Position numbers and translations under genes: made by a program. Shown here piece by piece: positions 33,358 through 43,496 of a DNA stretch of 64,000 nt (position 1 is the stretch's first letter; the number at the start of each line of letters is the position of its first letter). This stretch comes from Hepsetus odoe (taxonomy: Eukaryota > Chordata > Actinopteri > Characiformes > Hepsetidae). The stretch spans positions 6,188,243-6,252,242 of the forward strand of contig CM029374.1 of assembly GCA_017165825.1 (NCBI GenBank), given 5' to 3'. The notes beneath the pieces are model-generated. The model saw only the letters and a program-made list of their open reading frames with translations. It made no database searches and was not told the origin of the DNA.

Positions 33358-33698
33358 TGTGATTGTTGTCCGAAGGGAATGGTTGAAGAAAACAGATAAA
33401 CCGAAGAATCAAACTGTACACCATACAACAAAGGGAGTAAAGATTTTCACCTTGCAGGAGAAGCTGGAGACTAAAGTGGCCACTATGGAAGAACAGCTGA
33501 ATCAGACCAGGGCAGAGCTGAAACAGGTGCAGGACAACAGCGCCATTCTGCAGGCTGAACTGGAAAAAAGCTCGGAGAGAGGCCAATAAGCTCACAGAGC
33601 TGCAAGAGCATGTCCGTGGTATGGAAGCAGAATTGAAGACCTGGTGCTCAGAATTGGAGATCTTGAAATCTCAACTCACTCAGCAGATCCCAGTGAAG
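33358..33698 (+). pseudogene. Coiled-coil cargo of copy 3, part 2
   Basis: Continues the copy-1-like coiled coil after the LINE-A: REWLKKTDKPKNQTVHHTTK, then LQEKLETKVATMEEQLNQ, TRAELKQVQDNSAILQAEL, a frameshift after KSSERG, and in the next frame ANKLTELQEHVRGMEAELK, LEILKSQLTQQIPVKA. Copy 1 has LEAKIATMEEQLNQTRAELR. The segment runs directly into eRF1-derived sequence at about 33699. Confidence 0.75.
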
Positions 33699-34113
33699 GC
33701 TGGATCAGCAGACTTCAAAAATGAACTCAGCTAGTCTGATATGTTTGATCCAAGGTTACAGGCAAAAGTTATAAAGCCAGTAGACATCTCCTACAGTGGG
33801 GTTTTAACCAGGTCATTGAGCTGTCAGCTGAGGTCCTTTCCAATGTCAAATCCATCCAAGAGAAGAAGATAATAGGTCGCTGTTTTGATGAGAACCCGGA
33901 CACAATGAAATACATCCTGCGAGTACATGGGGCAAAGAACAATGGTGAAAGGGATAAGTCTCACTCTGCAGACAAAGAGACAGGACAGGAGCATTAACTG
34001 ATTGACTGTATGCTGCTGTTGGTGTGGTTTGCTAACAACTATAAGAAATTTGGTGCCACTCTGGAGATCGTCCCTGACAAAAGTCACAAGGGTGCACAGA
34101 GCTCAACAGAACA
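33699..34113 (+). pseudogene. Captured eRF1 (ETF1) C-terminal domain fragment, intron-less
   Basis: Translation in shifting frames gives AGSADFKNELS, a stop, SDMFDPRLQAKVIKPVDIS, NQVIELSAEVLSNVKSIQE, KKIIGRCFDE, then TMKYILRVHG, KDKSHSADKETGQEH-like sequence, a stop, and LLLVWFANNYKKFGATLEIV. This order is that of the C-terminal (eRF3-binding) domain of eukaryotic translation release factor eRF1. About 40 residues are missing between FDE and TMKYILRVHG, and the extreme C-terminus is absent. There is no intron, as expected of cDNA capture. Stops and frameshifts make it non-functional as a release factor. Confidence 0.8.
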
Positions 34114-34400
34114 CAAGCCAAACTTCCACAAGGAGATCATAAACACCCTACCTTCAGTTTATCCCCATGTTTCAGTGGACTCAGAACAGAGTAACTGGTT
34201 GTGAAAGTCACACTGCAGGCCCAGAAGGGTCAGTGCGGAGCTTCTCTCAGTGAAACCAAAAGCGGGGCTCCCATTCATGAGTATGTGCCTGCCTTGAAGG
34301 CCTTGCAGGTTCATTGCCTGGATCATGCACCTGAGATTGTGAGTGGCGCTCATGTTCTGGATTATGCACTGCTCTCGGAGACTATCTGAGACTGCTCAAG
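34114..34400 (+). other. unassigned cargo segment of copy 3
   Basis: Two short open frames (ending near 34204, and 34201-34389 with GAPIHEYVPALKALQVHCLD) follow the eRF1 fragment. I do not recognise a family. The composition resembles the neighbouring cargo more than the AT-rich flanks. Confidence 0.4.
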
Positions 34401-34424
34401 GTCAGGAGCACTCAGAGGAGGGAG

Positions 34425-35160
34425 AATGCATTACACACCATGAAAACTGTAGTCACTGTGACAATGGCAGCAAGGGCCTTGCAAATAGGTCTGACAAGAA
34501 CTGCTTAGACAACCATCGTTGAAGGAACTTCAACCTTGAACTGCTCAGTAAGTTTCAAGCCTTGCAGTGATGAAGGTTTGTGCATTCTCTAGTGATGTGT
34601 GTGATAAAGAGGGCTGCAAAAAGGGTGCCGAGTAGGATGATTGCGAAAGCCAGTGCAAAGAACGTTTTCAGTGTGCCCAAGGTGAGAAGTTTGTTAACCA
34701 GAAGATGGTGTGTAATGAAATCCCTCATGTCCGAGATTGCTCTGATGTAATTAACTACTTTTGTTTGTCTTAGGATTGCCACCAGCACTGCGGCAACAGC
34801 AGAAGTCGGTTTAATTGCACAGATGAGATTGGCTGTGCTCCAAAAGAGAAGTCTCAATTCACCAGTGACCAGTGCATGTCCATGAAGGTCTGCTCTGATG
34901 GCCTTACAGACTGCCATGATCACTGAGAGAAGAAAGACTGTAGTAAACCTCCACGTCTTCCCCAGGGGGATCATCGGACTTTCAGTCATGAACGCCTGTC
35001 GAATGAAAGGCTCCATGTTGGACATGCTGACCGCAAAGATCAGACGCTAACATCCATGCCCTACCATGTCTGCACTCTCAAGGACACTGAGGTGGATGAA
35101 ATTGCAGGAGATGAAGAGGAGTGGAAGGTTCTGCAGCAGAGAATCCAGTGCCTGTAGCAA
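34425..35160 (+). pseudogene. Cysteine-rich LDL-receptor class A-like cargo
   Basis: On the plus strand, frames read CITHHENCSHCDNGSKGLA then NRSDKNC (34428-34512). From about 34570 they read VCAFSSDVCDKEGCKKGAE, a stop, DDCESQCKERFQCAQGEKF, NQKMVCNEIPHVRDCSD, a stop, HCGNSRSRFNCTDEIGC, and CMSMKVCSDGLTDCHDH, stop. Spacing of the type C...F.C......C...D..DC.D.(S)(E)..C resembles tandem LDLa calcium-binding modules of an extracellular protein. Three in-frame stops make it dead. The minus-strand open frame here (35025-34555) is most likely its shadow. Confidence 0.5.
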
Positions 35161-35499
35161 GCACTGTTGGAAAGTCAAAGATCACGCATCCAGTCATCAG
35201 CCTGAGGAGAAGCAGGAGTGGGGGTGGCTTTACACCGTTGTTCTACTTCCTTCCTTACAGCCTCCTATTCCAACACCTTCATCAAAAGCTGGTGGAGACC
35301 TTGTGTTTTATGGACTGGATTTGTGTAAGGTTTTTGAATGGTGCCTTCATAGATCCAGATGTTTGGAAACACCGCGGAAGTAGACAATGTGTCGAGAATC
35401 ATGTCATGGATGAATCATAAACATATGAGTCATGTAAACCTTGTCGGTCAGGACTCTATGCCAGGTACAAAAGGCTGTTCCTATGACCATGGGACCCAG

Positions 35500-35662
35500 A
35501 AGTGGACTGGGACTTTGGGATACCCCTCACCACTGCCAGCAGCCAGGGACGTGGTCCCTTTTGTTTAAGTTTTGTTTTGTGGGCCCAGCCATGTGCCCCA
35601 ATAAGGGGGTTGTTCTGGGGGGTTAAGTTGTGTGGGGGGGGGGGGGGGGGGGGGGGGGGGAT
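35500..35662 (+). promoter_or_regulatory. conserved pre-LTR segment with 27-G tract
   Basis: GACTTTGGGATACCCCTCAC, then TGTGGGCCCAGCCATGTGCC, align with copy 1 at 14635-14745, so this is the shared 3' untranslated region of the family. It ends in an uninterrupted run of 27 G (35634-35660) directly before the LTR, where a polypurine tract is expected. Confidence 0.75.
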
Positions 35663-35933
35663 TTCACGGTTTGGTTTTGTTTGGGTTCCGGTAGAGGGTG
35701 CTCTGTTCGGACTGAGCACACCTAAGCTCATGAAGACACAGGTGTGCTTCACTGGTGCTGGCTATTTAGGCCCCAGAGAGTCAGAACAGAGCGTGGCTCA
35801 TTAACAGAGGCTAAGTGTTAAAGTAATGGTGGCTTCTATCCTGTGTCTTGTTTCATTTCCCATGGAGAATAAAGTTATGTTCCTGACCACTGGCTCCACG
35901 TTGACATCCAACCCGCACCACACTCCCATTACA
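35663..35933 (+). repeat. 3' LTR of copy 3
   Basis: About 271 bp, diverged at its first bases (TTTCACGG for TGTCACGG), with GGACTGAGCACACCTAAGC, CAGGTGTGCTTCACTGGTGC, CTATTTAGGCCCC, AATAAA (35868-35873) and the terminal CTCCCATTACA. It is homologous to the copy-1 LTR along its length. No partner LTR is visible upstream, so a target duplication cannot be checked. Confidence 0.85.
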
Positions 35934-36110
35934 CTTTCATACTATATATATAAGTACTGTATATGCATAATTGATTACACACTTTCGGTGCTCCCCTTCC
36001 AATAAATTACCTTTGATAAATCAAGTTAGATTGATATTAACCCTCAAAGCTCTACAACCATGCTAGTGGTAATTGATATTAACTTACCAACTCTCTCACT
36101 CTCACTCATT
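35934..36110. other. AT-rich flank
   Basis: No feature recognised. Confidence 0.4.
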
Positions 36111-36129
36111 TTCTTACATGCTTGTCTAT

Positions 36130-36330
36130 CCCAGATATCCCAGAATAAAAGGCAGGGAAACACCCTGGACAGGTTGCCAGTCCATCGCAGGGCAGACACA
36201 CTCACTGACAATTAAGCATCTCAGATACTCCTGACATGCAGGTCTTTGGACAGTGGGAGGAAACCAGAGCACCCAGAGGAAACACACGCAGACAGGTGGA
36301 GAACATGCAAACTCCACACAGAAAAGTCCC
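36130..36330 (-). repeat. ubiquitous fish interspersed repeat fragment
   Basis: Contains ACCCTGGACAGGTTGCCAGT, TGGGAGGAAACCAGAGCACC and ACATGCAAACTCCACACAG, a well-known repeated block in fish genomes. Class and orientation are not certain. Related fragments lie at 44825-45010 and 61780-61950. Confidence 0.6.
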
Positions 36331-37500
36331 TGACTATCTAAATACTGGGATTTTTCATATTAGCACAGGGGCAAACAAAGTGCACCATACCAAGTATTTG
36401 GTGAGTTGAGATAGAAGTACCCAGATTTTTAAGTGAATTATAAGATTTCTGCACAGATTGTTGAAAACAACAAGGAGTAAGGAGTTGCTGAGCTGACATA
36501 TGGTCATACTTTACCTGGTATTTTAGTGCAACAAGCTTAATAAGTTGAACAGCTGTGGTAACGCTGGTCTATGGACCTAAATTTTCAGCCAAGAAAGTAT
36601 CCAAATACAAAATCATAACCAAATGATAATGATTCTTAATAAAGCCATATACACGTTCATATTTGAACTAGGCACATGGAAAGGAGCAGTAGCCAATCCC
36701 TGTACCTGTTGGGCAAAGGCAGAGAAACAGCTTGTACAGGTCTTAGGAATATATTACAGGTTCAAACATCAAACACACACTGACTTAATGGCCTGCAACA
36801 TTTTTAAATCTTCACTTCACTTCACTTTCACATCCCTTGTCTTTAACACTATTTTAAATAGGAAAAAAACACTAAACAGCTGCTGCTAGGCAGCTGCCTG
36901 GCTACACCACTGTCATTCATTTTGTAGTCTGAAAAGCTCACACAGTCTTGATCAGGCAGAGAAGTTTTCTAACTTTCTTTTTTTCAGATCTAACTTTGAT
37001 TAATGATCATCTTAACACATCTTTAGGATCACTGAAATGTTCTCAATGTTCAAAATTGAGTTGACAGACCCTTTACCTAATGATGCGAGGAGGACCTGTC
37101 TGTTAAAGAGGTGTCATTGAGGAAACATCTGCATGGTTGAGCTAAGCTGATTAGTTAAAATGACACTTCATCAGCTAACAGTGCCTGGGTGCTGATGCAC
37201 TCGAAAGGTGGGATCAGAGAGAATCCACCTGAATTTGGAAAATTATTACTGTCATCATAAATGACAATCAGTTTCTAATAGCGCTTCTCAAGACTGGTCA
37301 TCGCCAGTTCCAACACCAAGCTTTCATCTCCAATTCCAGCATCTCTAATTTCAAAAATCAGCAGCAGATGACAACTCTCAGTATAACATCTTATATTTAC
37401 ACCAAGCCCAATGACAGGGAGCTAACTAGGGTAAGGAAAGCAGTTGAAAATCTTTAACTTTTGAGCTGAATTATGTATGGCCCAATGTGCTATTAAAAAT
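36331..37500. other. AT-rich unique DNA
   Basis: No recognised gene. A short CACTTCACTTCACTTTCAC run near 36812-36830 resembles the SINE-1 tail only. Confidence 0.4.
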
Positions 37501-37502
37501 AC

Positions 37503-37714
37503 ATTTTACATTTATGGCATTTTACATTTATGGCATTATCTCACTCTTATCCAGAGTGAGTTTCAATTCTTAATAAAAGGGACAGTCTTCCTGGAGTAAT
37601 TTGGGATCAGGGTTTTGCTCAGGAACCCACTGGTGGTAGTGCTGGAGGATGGAATAAAACCTGCAACCTCTTGGTCTGTGGAGGAGTATTTGACCACTAG
37701 AACACCACCACCCC
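37503..37714 (-). repeat. SINE-2
   Basis: Reverse complement: tail TTACATTTATGGCATT, TCTTATCCAGAGTGAG, TTGCTCAGGAACCCACTGG, and a head ending in ACCACTAGAACACCACCACC. Confidence 0.8.
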
Positions 37715-37743
37715 AGAGAACTAAAAGTGTATGTGCATATGAA

Positions 37744-37986
37744 ATTGAAAGTGACAACCCTTGTCATTATGAGGTCACAGCACAGCACAGCAAAATTGGA
37801 CCTCTGCATTTAACCCATGCACTGAAATACCATGCAGCAGTGGGCAGCTAATGAAAGCACCCAGGGAGCAGTGACAGGGACAGTACCTTGCTCAAGGGTA
37901 CCTCAGGGCACCCTACTGGTGAGGGTAACAAACACACAATCTCCCAATGCTGGGGCAACTCCCTAACCACTAGGCCACTGCTGCCC
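37744..37986 (-). repeat. SINE-1
   Basis: GAAAGTGACAACCCTTGTC ... CTTGCTCAAGGGTACCTCAG ... ACCACTAGGCCACTGCTGCC, full length in reverse complement, directly after the SINE-2. Confidence 0.9.
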
Positions 37987-39200
37987 CGTGTGATTTATGT
38001 GTGATTGATCATGCAGCATTGTGCATTGTGATGGAGGGTGTAATTTTTAATTTCATAATTTAAAAAAATCTTTAATCTTTTCCTGGTTAATATTTCATTA
38101 TTTCATTGTTTCACCACAGCTAAGTTAGCCAGGAACTGCTATATTTGAAATGTTGGAAGGAGGTTCATTTCTTTAAACATAACTGCAAAGTAAAATCTTT
38201 TTTTTTTACTCAAAACGCTTATTATGAAAGGAATGGTGGTGATTCCTGGCTTCCTAAAAAAGGAGGGTGGCTCAAGACCTTCATAGCTAACTGTTGTTAA
38301 TTTCAGGAAATTATCACTTTCACAACACTTAGAAAAACACATTTGAGGGCAATTGTTTAAGTGACCCTAGCCCTGCACATAAGGCAAAGACCATCGATTG
38401 TGAAGATTTCATTTCCAGGCAAAGCAGCTGTTTCTTTTTGAGTGAAAAGAGAAAATATATTAAACAGAAGCCTTATAGAAGTATATCAAATTAGCATTTG
38501 TCCACTTTTTTGAGCCCCAACTACCCCCACACACCTCAGTTGCCACATTTTGCATGTACATTAAAAAAAAGAAAAGAGTTCAAGGAGATACAAAGTATGA
38601 CGTATCTGATGAGATTAGATAGACTCAGTCTGAATAATGAGGAATAATGCAATCTGAATGATGCAGTCTGAATAAAAAAATTCCAAGAAAATTAGTGAAA
38701 AACAGGAGTTTATAAACATGGAGTTTATAAAAAAGGATTATGATTAAAAGTAAGAGAGAAAATGCAACACAAATACTGTCACCACCACATCAACAATTAT
38801 TAAAGCTTTGAGACAGTTTACACAACTCACAGTTTGCTTTCTATCTAAAACACCCTCCAGTATAAGATTCTTAATTTGTGAGTAAGTGAGTAAGGTTAGT
38901 TGATTAGATGGTAGTGTGCTAGTGGCATCCTTTGGCAGCATAAACTTGTTAAAACATAAAAATGAGAAAAGCTCATTACATTTTCATTAAATTTGGAGCT
39001 TTTTTAATTTTCTCTGATTCCTAGAACATTGTAGTTGTATAAAACTAGATGTATAAAAAAACTCACAAAAAAATAACATCATAATTCCTTCAAACAAATT
39101 ACTTAAAACTTTATCCTTCTGTTTTGATGTGATATTCTCAAGCGTGTTCACAGGATTGGATTTTTTCTCAGATCCTGGAAGTAAGGTGGACCTTCAGTGA
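37987..39200. other. AT-rich unique DNA
   Basis: About 1.2 kb without recognised features. Short poly-A and poly-T runs only. Confidence 0.4.
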
Positions 39201-39212
39201 TAGCTGCTGGTG

Positions 39213-39450
39213 ATGGGCAGTGATAGCCTAGTGGTTAGGGAGTTGGCCTCAGATTGTGGGTTGGATTCTCTCACCAGTAGGTTGCCCTGAGGTACCCTTG
39301 AGCAAGGTACCGTCCCCATCGCTGCTCCCCAGGCACTTTCAATAGCTGCCCCCTGCTGCAAGTGTGTATGGATGAAACGCAGAGGTTTAATTTTGTTGTG
39401 TTGTGCTGTGCTGCGTTTCACAATGAAAGTTGTCACTTTCACTTTCAATT
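39213..39450 (+). repeat. SINE-1
   Basis: GGCAGTGATAGCCTAGTGG head, GAGGTACCCTTGAGCAAGG, TTTCACAATGAAAGTTGTCA tail followed by CTTTCACTTTCA. Confidence 0.9.
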
Positions 39451-39489
39451 ATAAGGAATGGTGCAGGGATTAGTGCTGATGCTTTAAAG

Positions 39490-39662
39490 CAAGGAGTGCT
39501 GAATTCCAGTCCTGCAGGGACAGAGGGACAGAATCTGATGATTTCCCTCCTTAAACACACCTGGTTCACACTTAGTGGTGGGTGTAGTGAGTGTGTTTGA
39601 AGAGGGAAATCACCAAATTGTGCTGGACTCTGGCCCTCCAGGACTGGAGTTCGACACCCCTG
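39490..39662. mobile_element. hAT-type MITE, 173 bp
   Basis: The left end CAAGGAGTGCTGAATTCCAG pairs imperfectly with the reverse complement of the right end (CAGGGGTGTCGAACTCCAG). The CAGGGGTGTC(C/G)AACTCCAGTCC type is a common fish hAT MITE. The 8-bp flanks are ctttaaag (39482-39489) and ttttaaag (39663-39670), one mismatch. Confidence 0.75.
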
Positions 39663-39685
39663 TTTTAAAGAGAGGAGGCTCTGAA

Positions 39686-40312
39686 TTTAATTCAATTCAA
39701 TTTATTCTTGTATAGCGCCTTTTACAACAAAGTTGCCCCAAGGCACTTTACATTGAAGGTCGATGATGGAACAGGTTACAGTAATAGATGTTAAAGATGT
39801 TTAAGCCGGACGACTACGGAGGAGAGGAACCAAAAACTCCACTATGTGGAGAAAAAAAAAACCTCTGAGGGTCCAAGGTCAACCGGCTACCCAACCCCCT
39901 TGGGTATACTAACAGTACAGAGTTAGTTAGGTTTTAGACTCCAGGATCAGTGAGGAGTCCCAAGTTTCTTCTAGGTACCGATGAGCCGCCAGGGTCCCTT
40001 GGCGCATCAGATGCATCACACAGACCAGATGGTAGCTCGGCACTGGACTCAGGTGATGACCACAACGGGCCCCCTCGGACATGTGGGGAGAGAAATGGAA
40101 TGAGGGGGTCAGTAATGAGCAGGATCCAGTAGTGACAGACACAGAAATGAAACAGTGCGATGGCATGTACAGCAGCACCAGCGACATTACTAGTGGTGCA
40201 CTATGGTGATTGGTGCGGGTAAGCTAACCTAAAGAAGTAAGTCTTCAGCCGTGATTTAAAGACCGAGACTGAATCGGCATCCCGTACAGAAGCAGGCAAG
40301 CTGTTCCACAAT
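39686..40312 (-). mobile_element. LINE-B 3' end, part of a composite copy
   Basis: Minus-strand LINE-B with the (ATTCA)n tail at 39688-39702, very similar to 31499-32116. Its 5' side continues without a break into a fragment of LINE-A (40313-40439), reproducing the junction seen at 31498/31499. Confidence 0.9.
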
Positions 40313-40439
40313 CTACGTCCTGCACAGATTGAGGAAAGCCCATCTCCCACCTTCCATTCTCACCATCTTCTACAGGGGAACCATCTGGTACGGGAACTGG
40401 TATGGGAACTGCAATGTCTCAGACTGCAAGTACTTACAA
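40313..40439 (+). mobile_element. LINE-A fragment co-copied with LINE-B
   Basis: TACGTCCTGCACAGATTGAG ... ATCTGGTACGGGAACTGGTA then TGGGAACTGCAATG. In reverse complement this is the same as 31373-31498, including its private scar: GGGAACTGG/TATGGGAACTG doubled and ~40 bases of the RT coding region lost. It has no LINE-A partner on the tail side. Confidence 0.88.
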
Positions 40440-40690
40440 CTAGTAATGGTGCACTATGGTGATTGGTGCGGGTAAGCTAAACTAAAGAAGTAAGTCTTCA
40501 GCATTGATTTAAAGACTGAGACTGAATCGGCATCCCGTACAGAAGCAGGCAAGCTGTTCCACAATCTAAGGGCCCTGTAACTGAAAGCTCGTGCTCCTAT
40601 ACATTTATTTATGCGAGGGACAATTAAGAGATCTTTAATTCCCAACCAGGGCAGCGTTTTCTTTTCTGTGTGGTCCTTGCCATGTTTTTT
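40440..40690 (-). mobile_element. second LINE-B fragment (RT C-terminus)
   Basis: The minus-strand frame 40645-40454 reads INKCIGARAFSYRALRLWNS, then LPASVRDADSVSVFKSMLKT: the conserved C-terminal tail of L2-like RTs. It ends at CTAGTAATGG, where the co-copied composite begins. No 3' UTR of its own. Confidence 0.8.
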
Positions 40691-40775
40691 AATTGTCTGT
40701 GTTGCTTTTTACGAAGTTCTCTGGCATCCTTGACATACAAATGGTTTGGAGAAGCTAAATTGCATTTATTATCTA

Positions 40776-40975
40776 GAGGCAGGGGTGTCTAGTGGTTAGG
40801 AAATAGACCCCAGGATCAGCAGGTAATGGGTTTGAATCCCAGACTAGTAGGTTGCCCTGTGATACCCTTGAGCAAGGTTTCAATCCCATCACTGCTCCCC
40901 AGGCTACACAGTGTGTATCAGTGAATTTGAGTGTCGTTGTGTATCACTGTGTTTCAAAAAATTGTTACTTTTTCA
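40776..40975 (+). repeat. SINE-1, diverged
   Basis: AGGGGTGTCTAGTGGTTAGG head, GGGTTTGAATCCC B-box, GATACCCTTGAGCAAGG, tail TTGTTACTTTTTC. An internal deletion lies after CTGCTCCCCAGGC. Confidence 0.8.
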
Positions 40976-41819
40976 TTTTTATATTTTTGTCATCTCTGAA
41001 ATGAACCAAAAACTTTTCAACATTTTTTTGCAAACTTCTTCCACTCCTCCTCCTTTCTGGCATACAGTCAAAGATTTCCCCACACTCATGCTGTTATTGG
41101 ATGGATTTATTTGGATGGATTTATTATTAACTAGAAATTTGCACAGCTGCTAGTACATAGAAATATACATTATACATTATAAAACATTATACATTAATAT
41201 AAAATAGGTGCGTTCTAATAGACAATGTTTCTTTATGAAAATGTAACTTTTTGAAAACCTTATAAAAATATACAATACAACTACTTATGTTAGAAAACAG
41301 TAGCTAAAAGAACTTATTGACCATTAAGGCACTACCATCACTGAACAACATGTCAATATGCAACCTAAGCTGAATCAATCTAGTTCACAATGTATACACA
41401 GCGATTACACTGAAGACCTTATCTCAGTCTTCCCAAGAGTAAATTCACATGCTTTGAGCTCTGGACTGTGTGCTGCTTGTAATAAAAGGATGAGGAAAGG
41501 AATAATCTCATTCCAAGTGCTGGAGTGAATACTGGAGTCATGCGTAAGATGTAGTGGAAAACAATTGACAGAACTCCAAATGCAAGGAGGAGCAACTCGC
41601 CAGCTCTTAACCTGAGCAAAACCAAATGCCTTGCTCAACAAAACTAAAGTAGGGATATAAGGCAAGTTTGGTCATTGGCTCAAGAAGCTGCACCCAAAAA
41701 GTAAACAAAAGTTGTTTCTTTTTTTTTAATTATTGCTTAATAAAGATATAATTCCATTAATACAAACCTGAGATAGGAGATTGAGTACAGTCACACCCTC
41801 TCTGGATGGCATCATTCCT
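40976..41819. other. AT-rich unique DNA
   Basis: No recognised feature. Confidence 0.4.
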
Positions 41820-41827
41820 GTTTAGAC

Positions 41828-42079
41828 CAGTGGGCCCCAACCGACAGGCTATGGGTCATTTGGTACCAGAGTGTGCAGAAAAGCTGATTATAAAAAATTT
41901 AATTGATTATCAGAGTCTAAAAGATTAGATTTTAAAAGATTAAGCCCACAAGCTCGCAAAAATGAGTAAAAACCAATGCATTTTTGTGTGATTTGTTTTC
42001 AGCTGTTTCTATGCCGGTCCATGAAAATATTGTTTTACAATAAGCCAGTCTGTGGTGCCAAAAAGGTTGGGGACCACTG
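41828..42079. mobile_element. hAT-type MITE, 252 bp
   Basis: Terminal inverted repeats CAGTGGGCCCCAACC and GGTTGGGGACCACTG (one mismatch). A perfect 8-bp duplication, gtttagac, lies at 41820-41827 and 42080-42087. The inner CTATGCCGGTCCATGAAAAT motif is typical of the CAGNGGTCCCCAACC hAT MITE type. Non-coding. Confidence 0.93.
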
Positions 42080-42087
42080 GTTTAGAC

Positions 42088-43095
42088 AGTTGGAAAAAAT
42101 TATATTAAATTATGGTTTTAAGCACTTTCTCAAGTTTTCTGCTGGCTACACACAGTAGACTATTCATGAGCCATGCATTTCAATTTCTGTGCAAGTCAAG
42201 CATTACTTGAAGCAATTCAAAAACAATTAAAGCTGCATGCAACACATTTGATCACTCCACTAGATACCAGCTTGTGTTTAATATATTTTTGTACTTATAG
42301 TCCCTTGGGATGCGTTCACATAATGCCATATCATTTATCCTACTGCCACTGCCTGCATGTTAATCTTTTCCTATGAGATTATTGACCCTTTGTTTAAAAT
42401 AGTCGATTTTATTAGGCCTTTGCTTATTTATTACATTTACTCTATTACTTCAGGTGCTGCTCTAATAGCAAAGATTTGAAGATAATTGCAAAATGGGGTC
42501 AATCGCATGTTTTTTAGGCAATGCATCTGAGATCAAGGCTGCCACTCACAATCCCATTCTGCCTCTGATTGGTTGATAGACTCACCATAGGTTTGCAAGG
42601 GGTGGCTAACAACCATTTTATCAATAATAACAACTGTTTCCAAGTCTGAGAATCAACATGTTAACAGATGACTTTTTGTGTTGGGTTTTGCAACAAAAAG
42701 TTTGAGAAGCTAAACTGTTTGTATGTGTGAGTGTGTTGTTTCTGTGTGTCTGCCCTGCGATGGATTGGAGATCTCTCCAGAGTGTTTCCCTGTCTTTTGC
42801 CCCATGAGAGGTGGGTTAGGCTAAAGCATCTGGCGCGATTTCCCCATGTCTAAAATGCTCAAGGCTTTATTTCAGCAGAATTGCACTGGAACCCCTATTG
42901 GAATGGCTAAATGTTACCCATCTAGGCAAAAAAGCATGCATCTAGTGTTTCTAAGATTCATTTTAGAAGCACTAACACACCAACACCGGAGCGCATCTCT
43001 GTCGCTATTTCTGTAAAAGTTGTGAAGACATTTGAACTACTGTTGTGATCGGATTGGCAGCCTGCCAGGTGGTAATGTTGATGGTTCAGAAATAT
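42088..43095. other. AT-rich unique DNA with a short repeat trace
   Basis: CTGCCCTGCGATGGATTGGA (about 42750) is a fragment of the common fish repeat also seen in SINE-1b tails. Otherwise nothing is recognised. Confidence 0.45.
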
Positions 43096-43097
43096 AG

Positions 43098-43496
43098 TCA
43101 GTGGTGGCCTAGTGGTTAGGGAGTTTGGCCACAGAATCAGAAGATTGTGGGTTCAAATCCCTTACCAGTAGGTTGCCCTGAGGTACCCTTGAGCAAGGTA
43201 CTGTCTCCATCATTGCTCCCCGGGCGCTTTCTTAGCTGCCCACTGCTGCACGGTGTTTGCATGGGTTAAATGCAGTGGTTAGGGAGTTGCCCCCGCATCT
43301 GAAGACTGTGGGTTTGATTCCCTCACCAGAAGGTTGCCCTGAGGTACCCTTGAGCAAGGTACTGCCCCCGTCAACACTCCCCGAGCGCAGTCTGCTGCAC
43401 AGTGTGTGCATGGGTTAAATGCAGAGGTCCAATTTTGTTGTGGTTTACTGTGTGCTGTGCTGTGACCTCGCAATGACAAGGGTTGTCACTTTCATT
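43098..43496 (+). repeat. Head-to-tail SINE-1 dimer
   Basis: The first unit (43098-43276) runs from GTCAGTGGTGGCCTAGTGG to GGGTTAAATGCA, losing its last ~70 bases. The second unit starts at GTGGTTAGGGAGTTGCCCCC (43277), just missing the first bases of the head, and is complete to GTTGTCACTTTCATTTT (43496). Two tRNA heads in one orientation share one tail. Confidence 0.85.

Noticed and set aside
34555..35025. 156-codon minus-strand frame with hydrophobic stretches
   Set aside because: It is antisense to a cysteine-patterned LDLa-like plus-strand reading; the hydrophobic look arises as its complement. No start context or family match.
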